From the NCBI GenBank assembly GCA_002709695.1, contig PAQF01000003.1:26607-90606 (forward strand): a stretch of DNA of 64,000 bases. Reading direction: 5' to 3'. Positions 45,609-55,745 of this stretch are shown in pieces. Both the position numbers and the translations under genes were made by a program. Positions within the stretch are counted from its first letter, which is position 1. Each line of letters opens with the position of its first letter. The notes beneath the pieces were generated by a model. It was not told the DNA's origin. It saw nothing but the letters and a program-made list of their open reading frames with translations, and did no database searches. The DNA is from Candidatus Poribacteria bacterium. GTDB lineage: Bacteria > Poribacteria > WGA-4E > UBA9662.

Positions 45609-47744
45609 ATGGCAAATTGGGGCGAATTCATCAATCAAACGCTCACGAAGTTTTCAGGTGCGGCAAAATCAGAAGCACTTCCACAATTGGTCGCAATCGA
45701 ATCAGAGAAACCATCGAGTAAATTGGCCCTCTATGAAGGCCCAACAAAGCGACGCGAACGGCAAGCAAAACAGAGTTTGAGTTACCAATTATTCGAAAAA
45801 ATGAGGAGACGAACACTAAGCTGGAAATCTTATTATTATTACGATGGTTTTGAAATTCCACGTATCGCAATTACAAATGACAATGCGACCGGGACAAACG
45901 TGACGAATAAGCGATATTTTGTTGAATATGAGCAAATTATCGAAGCCACCATTTATAGTGATACCAGTGGATCGAAAATCTTGGTTGATGTGAATGATCT
46001 ACAACACGTCGATCGAGAGCTGTTTGATCAAATTGAGTCTGGCGAAGTAGCATTTCAGGTTTATAATAAGCTATTCCCATTAGAAATCTGGTACGATGAA
46101 AGTCCACAATATATAGAAAAATTGCATTTTCTAGGAAAACAAAAGATTTACATAGATAGTAAAAAGGGTTACCTGTTGCGGTCTTTTCGTAATTTGGGAG
46201 CGGAAGGCTTTTCTGCATTGTCAAGCCGGTTGCTGGCGCAAGAAGGAGTTTCGGTTGATTCGAAGAACGCCATTGAGTCCTTGCTAATTGAGCTTGGAAG
46301 CAGTGACCTCCTCCAACATTACCAATCTGCACTAAACGTTTACAATCAACAATCTTCACTCCGTCGCTCACCAAAGGACTTGGCTAATGGAACAGCACCA
46401 CTTATCATTACTGAATCAAAACAGGGCAACCAAGTTAGCAGAAATGTAATAGAATTCCCACCAGATGAGGTCATCGATGATGAAAGTTTCGAGCGGCTTG
46501 CCGTCATGATGGATTCTCACTTTTCTGAGATTGAAGAGGAACTGTTGTACATCAGCCTCTCTTCCCTAGGACTCGATCGGGCAGCGGTAATCGACGGTTG
46601 CTCAATATTGAGAGATAAGCTTTATGAGTATGTAAAAACTGCATTTCTGGCAGAACAACGACTCGAAAATTTTTATCCGTTTGTTACTTCATTGATAGAA
46701 GAACAGGAGATAGAAGTTTCTGAAGAAAAGGAATATCCAATTTTGGAAGATGAAGCATACGAAGCAATGTTTATTAATCTAATTGAGGATATTGGTAATA
46801 TAACCATCGATTACCGTTACCAAGCTTACCCACCCATAATGGATCAGCTCGACAAATTGCAGACACCGATTGAGTCCCTAGCCAATGCACTCGAAGACGC
46901 AAACACAATGCAACGTCGGCGTGAAATAAGTGACCGTCGTGAGATATTAACACAGCAAGCTTTCGAGCTACCAAATCCACGTTCTTATAATGTCCAGATC
47001 GAGGAAAATCAGCTTAGCTATTACGATAAGTTAATCGAGACCCGCGAAAACGTCAACGCAATCCGTAATCAGATGGAATGGTCGATCTATGACGTTGCAT
47101 CTAGCCTGTTAGAATCATCATATATCTTATTACAGCATTTCCTAAAGGACATACCAGATCTTGAATCTGTTTCCACGCACCTTCTTGACCTGATCAAGCG
47201 AGCAGATTTAAATGCTGCAACGCAGGAATTCGAGCGTGAATTAATCGAAAGTATCACTTTATTATCAAGTGAAATTCACAATCTGATCAATAACGAACTA
47301 TCAGGAAGGCTACAAAAAATTGCAGTGGAAATGGAGAAAATCATTGCCACAGACCAATGCTATATTGGCGAAGAATGGACTCCTCGGTATGCTGACTTTG
47401 TTCAGCAAGAGGTTTCAGAATTTAACCAGCGCATACAACAAGTCGCATTTGAGCGATACAACGAAATATCTAAGCAAATTGACACTCAATTTCAGCTGGT
47501 AGATATATTCATTAGTGGTGTCAATGTTCCTGCGCTTTTACCGTCCCAACTTCACGAATCAGGGGATGGGCTTCAGACTTTTTTGGTTCAAGAATTACAG
47601 ACGTATTTGAATTCGCAAAATTTACAACTCCATACTGTGCCTGGTCGTGAGCAACAGTTAAGGTCTCTTCTGAACGAATTAATGCCTCAGAAATTGCAGG
47701 GCAGGTTCGAACAGTTGGAACATTTTTTCGTTAGCACAGCCTAA
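45609..47744 (+). CDS. Hypothetical protein, large and mainly helical
   Basis: 711 residues, cytoplasmic by composition (no signal or membrane helix). AGGGGA lies 6-11 nt before the ATG. Residues of about 70-230 are mixed alpha/beta (YYYYDGFEIPRIAI, YFVEYEQIIEATIYSDTSGSKILVDV); the rest is long acidic helices, possibly coiled coil (EELLYISLSSLGLDRAAV, QTPIESLANALEDANTMQRRREIS, FERELIESITLLSSEIHNLI). No family recognised. It is followed 125 nt later by a membrane-anchored lytic-transglycosylase-like protein, and preceded divergently by another unknown gene. Confidence 0.7.
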   Translation: MANWGEFINQTLTKFSGAAKSEALPQLVAIESEKPSSKLALYEGPTKRRERQAKQSLSYQLFEKMRRRTLSWKSYYYYDGFEIPRIAITNDNATGTNVTNKRYFVEYEQIIEATIYSDTSGSKILVDVNDLQHVDRELFDQIESGEVAFQVYNKLFPLEIWYDESPQYIEKLHFLGKQKIYIDSKKGYLLRSFRNLGAEGFSALSSRLLAQEGVSVDSKNAIESLLIELGSSDLLQHYQSALNVYNQQSSLRRSPKDLANGTAPLIITESKQGNQVSRNVIEFPPDEVIDDESFERLAVMMDSHFSEIEEELLYISLSSLGLDRAAVIDGCSILRDKLYEYVKTAFLAEQRLENFYPFVTSLIEEQEIEVSEEKEYPILEDEAYEAMFINLIEDIGNITIDYRYQAYPPIMDQLDKLQTPIESLANALEDANTMQRRREISDRREILTQQAFELPNPRSYNVQIEENQLSYYDKLIETRENVNAIRNQMEWSIYDVASSLLESSYILLQHFLKDIPDLESVSTHLLDLIKRADLNAATQEFERELIESITLLSSEIHNLINNELSGRLQKIAVEMEKIIATDQCYIGEEWTPRYADFVQQEVSEFNQRIQQVAFERYNEISKQIDTQFQLVDIFISGVNVPALLPSQLHESGDGLQTFLVQELQTYLNSQNLQLHTVPGREQQLRSLLNELMPQKLQGRFEQLEHFFVSTA

Positions 47745-47869
47745 GAACAGAAATGTAGTTTCTTAGTTTGTGTTTCTAACCTCTACGTTGGTTAGTAATT
47801 GGATCAATGTTCAAATCGGCAGTAGAGTCTATTAATTACAAAAACCAAAATTGAAGGATAAAAAAATTC

Positions 47870-49375
47870 TTGCGGGAGAAAACGCGCCCTTTCAGTTCGA
47901 CCGAGCTATCAAAGGATCTACACAACCAAGTAAGTAAGCAGGTTGGTGAAATCATACCTCCATATGAACCTGAAATACCGAAGATAGAAACACTCAAAAA
48001 AGTTTTAAGAGGAATTTGTTTAGTTGTCATCCCCGTTGTTTTACTTGTCTTTTTGGGAACGGTTGGTTTTATTGGTTACAAAACTGTAGGAGATTTCGAT
48101 ACGTTCTGGCACCATCTAAAGAACAACAAGACAATTGCCGTTACTTTAACAACTCAAAAGGAAGTTCAAGATATCGTAATCGACGATGTTCTGTCGCAAC
48201 TTTCCCAACCTGATAAAACCATTCACGAAAAATTACTTGAAATTACTATTTCTGGGTATCAGAAACAAGATTTAGCTAAGCACTCACTGGTAATACATGA
48301 CCAAAAACTCAGAACGCAGTACCAGCATGGTTTTGAACAATATATTCAGATGGCAATCAAGCAAGCTTACCTAATTTATGACAATTTCGGCCCGCAAACA
48401 GAGCGTGATGTTTACGGTATTACCTCTGAAGAGCTAATCTATCAAAAAGGTCTTCGCGCCGACGGGTACGCGCCGATGACACTTAAAAACTCAATCTATC
48501 AAGCAAGGCGTTACTTTCCATTCGCACTCATTGCTGGCCAGATTGCTGACATTGACCCATTACGGATTCTCAAGATTTTTGAAATTGAGACAAATTTCAC
48601 AGAAACTGTCGTTTATAGTAATACTAATAGAATTATTAACGATGATATCGGTATTGCACAGAATAACCTGATTCTTATTCCAGGTCTGATCCGTGATATC
48701 CTCAATCCAAGTAGTCCAATTTATAGTCCGTATTTCGAGTTTTTTGAAGTCGGAGTTGATTTTGAAACTGGAGAATCATTGCTTTGGCCAGATTACTTGG
48801 CGAAATTAGAACAGGAGTTATCAGGAACGTACAAACCTCAACATAACCCAACCGGAAGATATTACGTAAACATGTTGAAGGCACCCCACTTGGGAGCCGT
48901 ACTGGCAGCCTTTCACGTCAAGCGTGACCAACAATACCGTATTTATGATAAATGTATGCATTTTTATACAACTAATGCTGATTGGTTCAAGAAAACACTG
49001 AATCTTGAAAAAGAATTGAACCCTTTTCACTGGACAGACTACACATTTTACAATGGTGGACCTAAACGATGGTTTGTCATGAGGAATTTTTTAGAGTGTA
49101 AACAAAACCAAAAAGCAGTTAGTGCCCCCTTACAAAAAGCAGTAAATATTATAAAGCGTCGGAACACGTTGGCCCAGCGCATTGGTGAAAAAAATGATTA
49201 CATTAAAACACTTGCCTATGACGCAAATCATGAGCAGAAGCTTGTGGAAAATGACGGGCTTTTCCAATATGGTTTATTTGATTTCACTAGCGATTTCGAA
49301 GGTAAACCGCTGATGCACAATTTAAATCAGCAAATCGCTCAGAACACAGCACAATCACCGACAAAAACCCAATAA
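47870..49375 (+). CDS. Membrane-anchored protein with degenerate lytic-transglycosylase-like fold
   Basis: 501 residues. A cytoplasmic Pro-rich N-terminus of about 50 residues leads to a transmembrane segment (about 49-70), then a large extracytoplasmic part. Residues of about 225-390 follow the order of goose-lysozyme/SLT domains: FEIETNFTE (E238/E240 where the catalytic Glu-Ser of SLT would sit), DDIGIAQNNL in place of GLMQ, and FYNGGPKRW in place of YNAGPG. The fold resemblance is my inference; activity is uncertain because several signature residues are altered. TTG start with GAAGGA 11 nt upstream. It may act with the 711-residue protein upstream. Confidence 0.6.
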   Translation: MREKTRPFSSTELSKDLHNQVSKQVGEIIPPYEPEIPKIETLKKVLRGICLVVIPVVLLVFLGTVGFIGYKTVGDFDTFWHHLKNNKTIAVTLTTQKEVQDIVIDDVLSQLSQPDKTIHEKLLEITISGYQKQDLAKHSLVIHDQKLRTQYQHGFEQYIQMAIKQAYLIYDNFGPQTERDVYGITSEELIYQKGLRADGYAPMTLKNSIYQARRYFPFALIAGQIADIDPLRILKIFEIETNFTETVVYSNTNRIINDDIGIAQNNLILIPGLIRDILNPSSPIYSPYFEFFEVGVDFETGESLLWPDYLAKLEQELSGTYKPQHNPTGRYYVNMLKAPHLGAVLAAFHVKRDQQYRIYDKCMHFYTTNADWFKKTLNLEKELNPFHWTDYTFYNGGPKRWFVMRNFLECKQNQKAVSAPLQKAVNIIKRRNTLAQRIGEKNDYIKTLAYDANHEQKLVENDGLFQYGLFDFTSDFEGKPLMHNLNQQIAQNTAQSPTKTQ

Positions 49376-49467
49376 CACCTAGTTGAACGCGACAAACATC
49401 AAATCGCACGTCTTTATATTCTTTCCTAGAATTTTCTCCAAAAGAATTTTACTCACTAACTTAAATT

Positions 49468-52400
49468 ATGGGAAGCCTAATTAATAAGAAAAAGTTTATC
49501 ACTCATAATGTCTTGGTGTTCTCAATGCTAGTTTGCCTGTTTTTAACAACAAAAAAGGGAGAAACAGCTGTGACCGGCAAAATATCTGGGCTGGTGAGAG
49601 AAGAGCAGACAAGCAAAACGCTAGTCAACGTCAGGGTTGCACTTTTGGACATGCCAAGAGTGACATTAACGAATCAGGCAGGTGAGTATGTTTTTGTTGG
49701 TTTGCATCCAGGCCAGTATGATATCGAGATTGATCTAAATGGTTACCGTTCTATAATCAAAGAAGAAGTTCAGGTTGATATCGGTTTAACAACCACCGTT
49801 GATTTCTGGTTAAAGAAATCAACTAAAAAACAACCAACGTTGACTAAGGATAACATATCTGGTTTTCATAACAATTTTGATCAAAATAGTAAGCTGATCA
49901 ATGCTTCAGAAATATGGAAAACCCCTTATCGTACTATTGATGAGATTATGGTTGCCAAAAGTGTAGGAACAGTCGATTGGGCGAATGAATCCATCCATTT
50001 TCGTGGTGGGCGATCCACAGGAGTGATGTATATGCTGGATGGACTAACGATTACTAACCCAATATCCAAAGGAATTGGGCTACATGTTCACCCAAGAACG
50101 TTAGAACAAATTGAAATCATCACTGGTGGCTGGGATGCGGAATATGGAGATTCGCATTCAGGCATTGTCAATCTTGTATCTAAGGAAGGACGACAAAAAT
50201 TTAAGGGGAAACTAATATACCGTTATGGTATGTGGTCGCAACACGATGAGATTCAACCCTACTTAGTCTCTTGGCAAAATCCCGACGATAACTATCGAAT
50301 CCACGCTTTGGAATTATTCGAAGGGGTTTTTCTAGGGAAACCTTATCCGTATCAGATTCCCTATCGGAAAGATCGTAGGACAATTTCAGAATACGAAACA
50401 CAAGCAATAAATCCAAGTATCTACACACCAATTTTGCCAGGGATTTGGGCTGACCGAACACAAAATCCTGAGTTTCCTCTAACCAATTCAGCAACAGGCG
50501 AGCCAATTCTAGACGCGAACGGGAATCATATAATAGAAAGTCTACCTTACAAAGCCAAAGATGGCAGCCAAATTGATTATACAACCAAAAAAGTTACTTT
50601 GCCAGATGGTTATGAAATAGACCTCCGCGAATATAGCAAACTCTCAAGCAAGAATGATCAAAGTAGTTTTGCAACCGATGGGCATGACTTAGATGGAACA
50701 CATCTCGGGGAATTTTTTCTGAGTGGACCATTGTATGGACATAACACTTTTTCCATTTCCGGTCAGCGGCGAAGATATCAGGGATATCTGCCTGGGAGTC
50801 TTACCAAACAATCTGGAATTCAAGGAAGCCTAAAGCTATTGTTAACACCTGATATCTCATTAAAAGCAACCACTGTGTTTGATACTAGTAGACGCAAGTT
50901 GTCTCGCAGCGAATACCGATTTAATCCGAGCATGAATCCCATCGGCAAAAACAATGGATTTAACATTGGTGTACTATTATCCCACCATCTCGACCTAAAA
51001 ACAATGTACGGCATAGGATTGGGTTATTTTAAGAATACTTACCAAGAGAAACAGGATGAAAGGTCATGGGATCCTTTTACAAAGACGTTTGATCGAAACT
51101 CATGGAATGTGGATCTAACACACAAAGAAAATAGAGAACAGGGCAAAATCCATACTCCTATTCCAGCGTACAATGATCCGAATTACTATATTGCGGGTGA
51201 CCATAACGAATGGAAGTCTCAGCAATACTCCATTTTTACGGTTAAAGCAGATATTGAGCGTCAATTGAATAGATACCATCACTTGAAAATTGGCAGTCGG
51301 TATGCTCGCACAAGAATCCAAGTTTTCGAGACAGTGGTTTATAGTGAGTCTGATTTGTGGATAAATTACTATGACACTCAACCATCACAAATTAGTACAT
51401 ACGTACAGAATAAGATTGAGTATCTTGAGTTTATGACTGATGTTGGGTTACGCCTTGATGTTTACAGGTTCAACAGCCAGTATCCTGCTGATTGGGAAGA
51501 TCCACTTGAAACTAACGACGATGGAGGAATCAAATATAGTGCGACAGAACTCGACCCAGATTTCATAAGATTTGTCTATCAAGATGAACTTCATAGTTTA
51601 GTTAATCAAGAAGCTTTTCTAGAAGAACAGAAATTATCGTTTGTCCCACAGAAAAAGAATCCTGTTAAACCGATAAAAAAATTGGTCTTAAGTCCTCGTC
51701 TTCGAATCTTATACCCAATAGGGAAAAATGATAAAATACATATCTCTTATGGACATTATTCCCAGATGCCGCCAGGAAAAAATCTATACCAAAACACGAA
51801 TTTTGATCTGCGCGCAAAGATCAGACAGGTGGGAAACCCAAATCTCGTGCCAGAGAAAACTCGTGCCTCAGAGGTTGGACTCACCCGTCAATTGTTTCAT
51901 GATACAATGTTTGGAATAACCTGTTTTATGAAAAACATGGATAACCTGACTGATGTTCAATTCATAGACATTGGCCAGTATAGTTACTACCATTTTGCGA
52001 ATACTGCTTATGCATGGTCAAAAGGGATTGAGTTTATACTTCAGAAACGGGAATCAGACTTTAACCGATTCTCGGGCATGCTAACCTACACCTACTCTAT
52101 GGCAAAAGGGAGTCGCTCGTATTCGAACAATGAATACGTTGATCATGAACACAAAACTACGGGATATCAATGGCTGAATTGGGATCAACGACATAGATTC
52201 TCGTTGTTATTCAATGTCAAATGCCCTTTTAATATTAATGTTGAAGGTCTTAGCAGATGGGCTAGCGGTCTACCTTATCCTGAGACATCCAATCACCGGT
52301 CATACAGTCCCCCCAAGCGTTACCCTTCAACCTACAATTTCGATGTCACATTGAACTGGAAACTCAACAGCCTGCTAGATGTGCCGATGTCTCTTTTTCT

Positions 52401-52560
52401 AGACATACGTAATTTGCTTAATACACAGAACCTGTACAATGTTCTTGACACAGAAATGTATGAGATCTATGGTAACCCAATGTATAGTAACAAACGAACA
52501 ACACCACAAGCATGGTCACCACCACGGCAGGTGATGCTCGGCATAATGATGGATTGGTAA
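49468..52560 (+). CDS. TonB-dependent receptor with N-terminal carboxypeptidase-like regulatory domain
   Basis: 1030 residues. Hydrophobic signal (about 8-33), then a CarboxypepD_reg-like beta-sandwich (about 36-115: ISGLVREEQTSKTLVNVRVAL, NQAGEYVFVGLHPGQYDI), a plug (about 150-250: IHFRGGRSTGVMYMLDGLTI, IEIITGGWDAEYGDSHSGIVNLV) and a large beta-barrel ending in a typical aromatic C-terminus (MMDW). It should import a siderophore, glycan or other large substrate through the outer membrane; the ligand is unknown. No ribosome site is clear at ATG 49468. A secreted protein and a PorV-like protein follow with gaps of only 4 and 1 nt, so all three form an operon. Confidence 0.92.
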   Translation: MGSLINKKKFITHNVLVFSMLVCLFLTTKKGETAVTGKISGLVREEQTSKTLVNVRVALLDMPRVTLTNQAGEYVFVGLHPGQYDIEIDLNGYRSIIKEEVQVDIGLTTTVDFWLKKSTKKQPTLTKDNISGFHNNFDQNSKLINASEIWKTPYRTIDEIMVAKSVGTVDWANESIHFRGGRSTGVMYMLDGLTITNPISKGIGLHVHPRTLEQIEIITGGWDAEYGDSHSGIVNLVSKEGRQKFKGKLIYRYGMWSQHDEIQPYLVSWQNPDDNYRIHALELFEGVFLGKPYPYQIPYRKDRRTISEYETQAINPSIYTPILPGIWADRTQNPEFPLTNSATGEPILDANGNHIIESLPYKAKDGSQIDYTTKKVTLPDGYEIDLREYSKLSSKNDQSSFATDGHDLDGTHLGEFFLSGPLYGHNTFSISGQRRRYQGYLPGSLTKQSGIQGSLKLLLTPDISLKATTVFDTSRRKLSRSEYRFNPSMNPIGKNNGFNIGVLLSHHLDLKTMYGIGLGYFKNTYQEKQDERSWDPFTKTFDRNSWNVDLTHKENREQGKIHTPIPAYNDPNYYIAGDHNEWKSQQYSIFTVKADIERQLNRYHHLKIGSRYARTRIQVFETVVYSESDLWINYYDTQPSQISTYVQNKIEYLEFMTDVGLRLDVYRFNSQYPADWEDPLETNDDGGIKYSATELDPDFIRFVYQDELHSLVNQEAFLEEQKLSFVPQKKNPVKPIKKLVLSPRLRILYPIGKNDKIHISYGHYSQMPPGKNLYQNTNFDLRAKIRQVGNPNLVPEKTRASEVGLTRQLFHDTMFGITCFMKNMDNLTDVQFIDIGQYSYYHFANTAYAWSKGIEFILQKRESDFNRFSGMLTYTYSMAKGSRSYSNNEYVDHEHKTTGYQWLNWDQRHRFSLLFNVKCPFNINVEGLSRWASGLPYPETSNHRSYSPPKRYPSTYNFDVTLNWKLNSLLDVPMSLFLDIRNLLNTQNLYNVLDTEMYEIYGNPMYSNKRTTPQAWSPPRQVMLGIMMDW

Positions 52561-52564
52561 TCGA

Positions 52565-54637
52565 ATGAATCGGTATATCATAAAATCCAAGTTAGTAACC
52601 CTAGCCATATTGTTTTTTGCTGCAACAGCAACCACTGGTAACGAAGTGTCAGGTGTTTCACCAATACCATCGCCACAAATACGTGCTTATCCCGCAGACA
52701 GGTCTATCACCCTCCTGTGGGACGGTTCGAACAGGTGGACAGATCTATCCGGCAAATTGAGAAACATTGAAGAATATGTTGATGCAAACAATCCAAACCG
52801 CATCTTTGAAGGATACCGTGTGTATCGAAAACTGCCCTTAGCCAACCCAAATAAAGGCAGTAATGAAGACAATTGGCAACTTATAGCTGAATATGATGAG
52901 GTCAGTTTCACCCGTAACCTCATTTCAGCAGAACACGTAGGAAAAATCAGTGATGCAGTATCGATTACTGTCTTACGGGAGCAACCGACTCAGTCAAATT
53001 CTCTTACGGAATCAAGCTTTCTTATCAAATTTCTGACCACACAACAGTTTGAAGTTATTGATCTGGCCAAATCACAAGTTTTAAAGTATCGTCAGAACCA
53101 AGGCGATGATGGTTTTACCCTTTTAAAGGACCTGACATCTTTTACGCCTTATCCAAACGGTTTATACGTTTCTGGTGCCATTATACATTTTGCTGGTATG
53201 TATTTTAAGATCGAGGGTTCACCTCAACCAAATGACATTTTCAAGATCACTACCTCTCCTTCCAATGCAATCGGGGAAAATCAGGGCTTAACATACCATT
53301 ATATCGATACAAATCTCTTTAACGGTATGGAGTACCTCTATAGCGTGACAGCTTACGATTCTGGAGAACCAAGACTAGGATTACCTCCTTTGGAAAGCCA
53401 GAAAGAGCAAGCAACCATCAAGGTAGTTCCTCGGACGTATCCCGAAGGATACCAATTGCCCAAAACGAGCGTAACTCATATTGGTTCCAGTCATGGGATT
53501 GTTCGGGTGATACCGATTGAACCCAATCGAATAACAGGGCATACTTATGAAATAACTTTTGATAATAGTTTATGGACATTGACCGATAGAGACGGAGGCT
53601 TTGTTCTGCTGGAGGATCAACCCCAGTCAAACCAAACAGTTATAGTCCACGGTTTGATGATTATGGTAGACGGTCCGAAAGCCAGTATTGAAGGCAAGGA
53701 AATGGGCGGGGGTTCTGGACATGGAATAATTGAAACTGAGGGAGGAATTGCAAATGGTCGAAATGCTAACCACCATGATTATCAACTTCGATTCCTCAAC
53801 AAGATGGAAAAGGGAATTAATTATAATTCTTCCAACTCAGAAGCGACTACTGATACAGATCATCCACTTCTTCTGACCAATTCAAAGGTACCTTTTGCAC
53901 TTTGGGATGTAACGGATAACATGCGAGTCTGGCCGGTTTATGTTGACCTAGACAATAATAGGAATTGGGGACTTGATGAACGGATAATTTTTACGAGTAT
54001 TCCTTATTATCAATTAAATAAATCGGGCATTCCACAAACGGATCGAGACGGAAGCCCACTCATCAATGACTTTTTTGCTCAAATTGAAAAAAACAAGGAA
54101 AAAAATGTTGAATCTGATTCGGTCAATAACCAAAATAACAGTTATCGTGTGGAGAATGAATGGCGGTATTATGCTCATTTCGCCTCAGCACCCAAGCCGG
54201 GAGATATATGGAGTTTTACCAGTACAAAACCCAATACAACAAGTGATTTGTTCCTGATTGAAACTCAAGCACAATCGCTTAATTTTGATCAACACAACCT
54301 GAATCGGATTAACGTTTTCCCTAACCCTTACTATGCAAAAAACCGTTTGGTAACCTCACTGGATAGTGACCAAATTTTCTTTTCACATCTACCACCTAAA
54401 TGCAAGATTCAGATATACACTCTCGCTGGTGAGTTGGTCAGAGAACTTAATCATCAGAGTGATTTATTAACCCAAGCAAGTATGCCGGATCAACCCGGAG
54501 GGATGAAGGCGTTCGATCTACTGACTTATGACGGTCGGCCTTTGGCAAATGGCATGTATGTGTACCACGTAGAATCGTTTGATGCCGATGGTTCGAACCT
54601 AGGTTATAAAATTGGCAGATTCGCCATTATCAGATAA
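52565..54637 (+). CDS. Secreted protein with FlgD-Ig/T9SS-like C-terminal domain
   Basis: 690 residues. Signal peptide (1-25, ending TGNE). The N-terminal part resembles fibronectin/Ig modules (IRAYPADRSITLLWDGSN, IFEGYRVYRKLP), followed by unrecognised beta-rich sequence. The final about 95 residues read NVFPNPYYAKN, CKIQIYTLAGELVREL, PGGMKAFDLLTYDGRPLANGMYVYHVE: the FlgD-Ig type seen as a C-terminal sorting domain in type IX secretion cargo. The start is 4 nt after the TonB receptor stop. Together with the PorV-like protein downstream this suggests surface delivery by a T9SS-like route; no core T9SS gene is in the window. Confidence 0.8.
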   Translation: MNRYIIKSKLVTLAILFFAATATTGNEVSGVSPIPSPQIRAYPADRSITLLWDGSNRWTDLSGKLRNIEEYVDANNPNRIFEGYRVYRKLPLANPNKGSNEDNWQLIAEYDEVSFTRNLISAEHVGKISDAVSITVLREQPTQSNSLTESSFLIKFLTTQQFEVIDLAKSQVLKYRQNQGDDGFTLLKDLTSFTPYPNGLYVSGAIIHFAGMYFKIEGSPQPNDIFKITTSPSNAIGENQGLTYHYIDTNLFNGMEYLYSVTAYDSGEPRLGLPPLESQKEQATIKVVPRTYPEGYQLPKTSVTHIGSSHGIVRVIPIEPNRITGHTYEITFDNSLWTLTDRDGGFVLLEDQPQSNQTVIVHGLMIMVDGPKASIEGKEMGGGSGHGIIETEGGIANGRNANHHDYQLRFLNKMEKGINYNSSNSEATTDTDHPLLLTNSKVPFALWDVTDNMRVWPVYVDLDNNRNWGLDERIIFTSIPYYQLNKSGIPQTDRDGSPLINDFFAQIEKNKEKNVESDSVNNQNNSYRVENEWRYYAHFASAPKPGDIWSFTSTKPNTTSDLFLIETQAQSLNFDQHNLNRINVFPNPYYAKNRLVTSLDSDQIFFSHLPPKCKIQIYTLAGELVRELNHQSDLLTQASMPDQPGGMKAFDLLTYDGRPLANGMYVYHVESFDADGSNLGYKIGRFAIIR

Positions 54638-54638
54638 T

Positions 54639-55736
54639 ATGGCAGGTAAAATCCATATTTTTTCACTCATATGCGTGATCATATCCGCTTTTTCTTTAAA
54701 CGTTAAGGCTGGTACTGGTGTAGGCACAGCGGGTGCCCAATTCCTTAAGATTGGACCTGGGGCAAGAGTTGAAGGTATGGGCAGTGCCTTTTGCGCCATT
54801 GCCAATGATGTCACGGCTGTTTATTGGAATCCAGCGGGAATTGGTCAACTTGAAGGCTTTAATCTTTCTAACACTCATACTTACTGGATTGCTGATACCC
54901 GATTTAATTACTTAGCTTTAACAACACCGATGGATTCGATGAACGGAACCCTCGGAATGAGTTTAACTTTGCTTACTATGCCCGAGATGCAGATTACAAC
55001 TTACCAAAAACCAGATGGGACGGGTCTGTATTATGATGCACAAGATAGCGCTGTTTCTATTGCTTATTCCAGAGAGGTCAGTACAAACTCCGACAACAAG
55101 AAACTGTTTCTGGGAATGAATGCAAAGTATATTCACCAGAAAATTCACCATGAATCAGCAAAGGGAATAGGCATAGATCTTGGAACACTGTACCATACTG
55201 GTTGGAAAGGGTTACGAATTGGTATAACTTTCTCAAATTTTGGACCGGAGATGCGCTTTACTGGAGCTGGACTCCGCACAGATGTCAGTACTTTCAGCAG
55301 TGCTTCAGATTCAAAGGATGAACCAATTGCTATAACGACAAAAAGATCAGCTGAACTCGATACCTTAGCATTTTCACTCCCTTCAAGTTTTCGATTTGGA
55401 ATTGCATTTGATGCTATCAAAAGTAGTACAGAGGTCCTGACTTTTGCCATCGACAGTCATCATCCAAGCGACAACACGGAAAAAATACATTTAGGCATAG
55501 AATACGCTTATAAAAATATCGGATCAATTCGTGCTGGTTATAAATTGCGTCTAGGATCTCGTAAAGATGAAAACGGAAAGTCTATTAGTTTAGCTACTGA
55601 AGACCCGGAAGGAATAAGTCTTGGTTTAGGATATAAAACAAGGCTAAGTACCACAGAAATGAATTTTGATTATGCTTTCACTAATTTTGGGCGTTTGCAG
55701 CAAACTCACCGTGTTACTCTCGGACTGAGCTTTTAA
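54639..55736 (+). CDS. PorV/PorQ family outer-membrane protein (UPF0164)
   Basis: 365 residues from ATG 54639; the in-frame TTG 54612 lies inside the previous gene. Signal peptide ends at LNVKA. Mature N-terminus GTGVGTAGAQFLKIGPGARVEGMGSAF and ITAVYWNPAGIG-like segment (DVTAVYWNPAG) are the family hallmark. The remainder is a 14-strand-type barrel with aromatic/Gly turns and a terminal Phe (HRVTLGLSF). PorV shuttles cargo in type IX secretion; other family members are of unknown role. Last gene of the TonB operon, overlapping no other gene; the ABC permease follows 9 nt later. Confidence 0.9.
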   Translation: MAGKIHIFSLICVIISAFSLNVKAGTGVGTAGAQFLKIGPGARVEGMGSAFCAIANDVTAVYWNPAGIGQLEGFNLSNTHTYWIADTRFNYLALTTPMDSMNGTLGMSLTLLTMPEMQITTYQKPDGTGLYYDAQDSAVSIAYSREVSTNSDNKKLFLGMNAKYIHQKIHHESAKGIGIDLGTLYHTGWKGLRIGITFSNFGPEMRFTGAGLRTDVSTFSSASDSKDEPIAITTKRSAELDTLAFSLPSSFRFGIAFDAIKSSTEVLTFAIDSHHPSDNTEKIHLGIEYAYKNIGSIRAGYKLRLGSRKDENGKSISLATEDPEGISLGLGYKTRLSTTEMNFDYAFTNFGRLQQTHRVTLGLSF

Positions 55737-55745
55737 ATAATCTGT

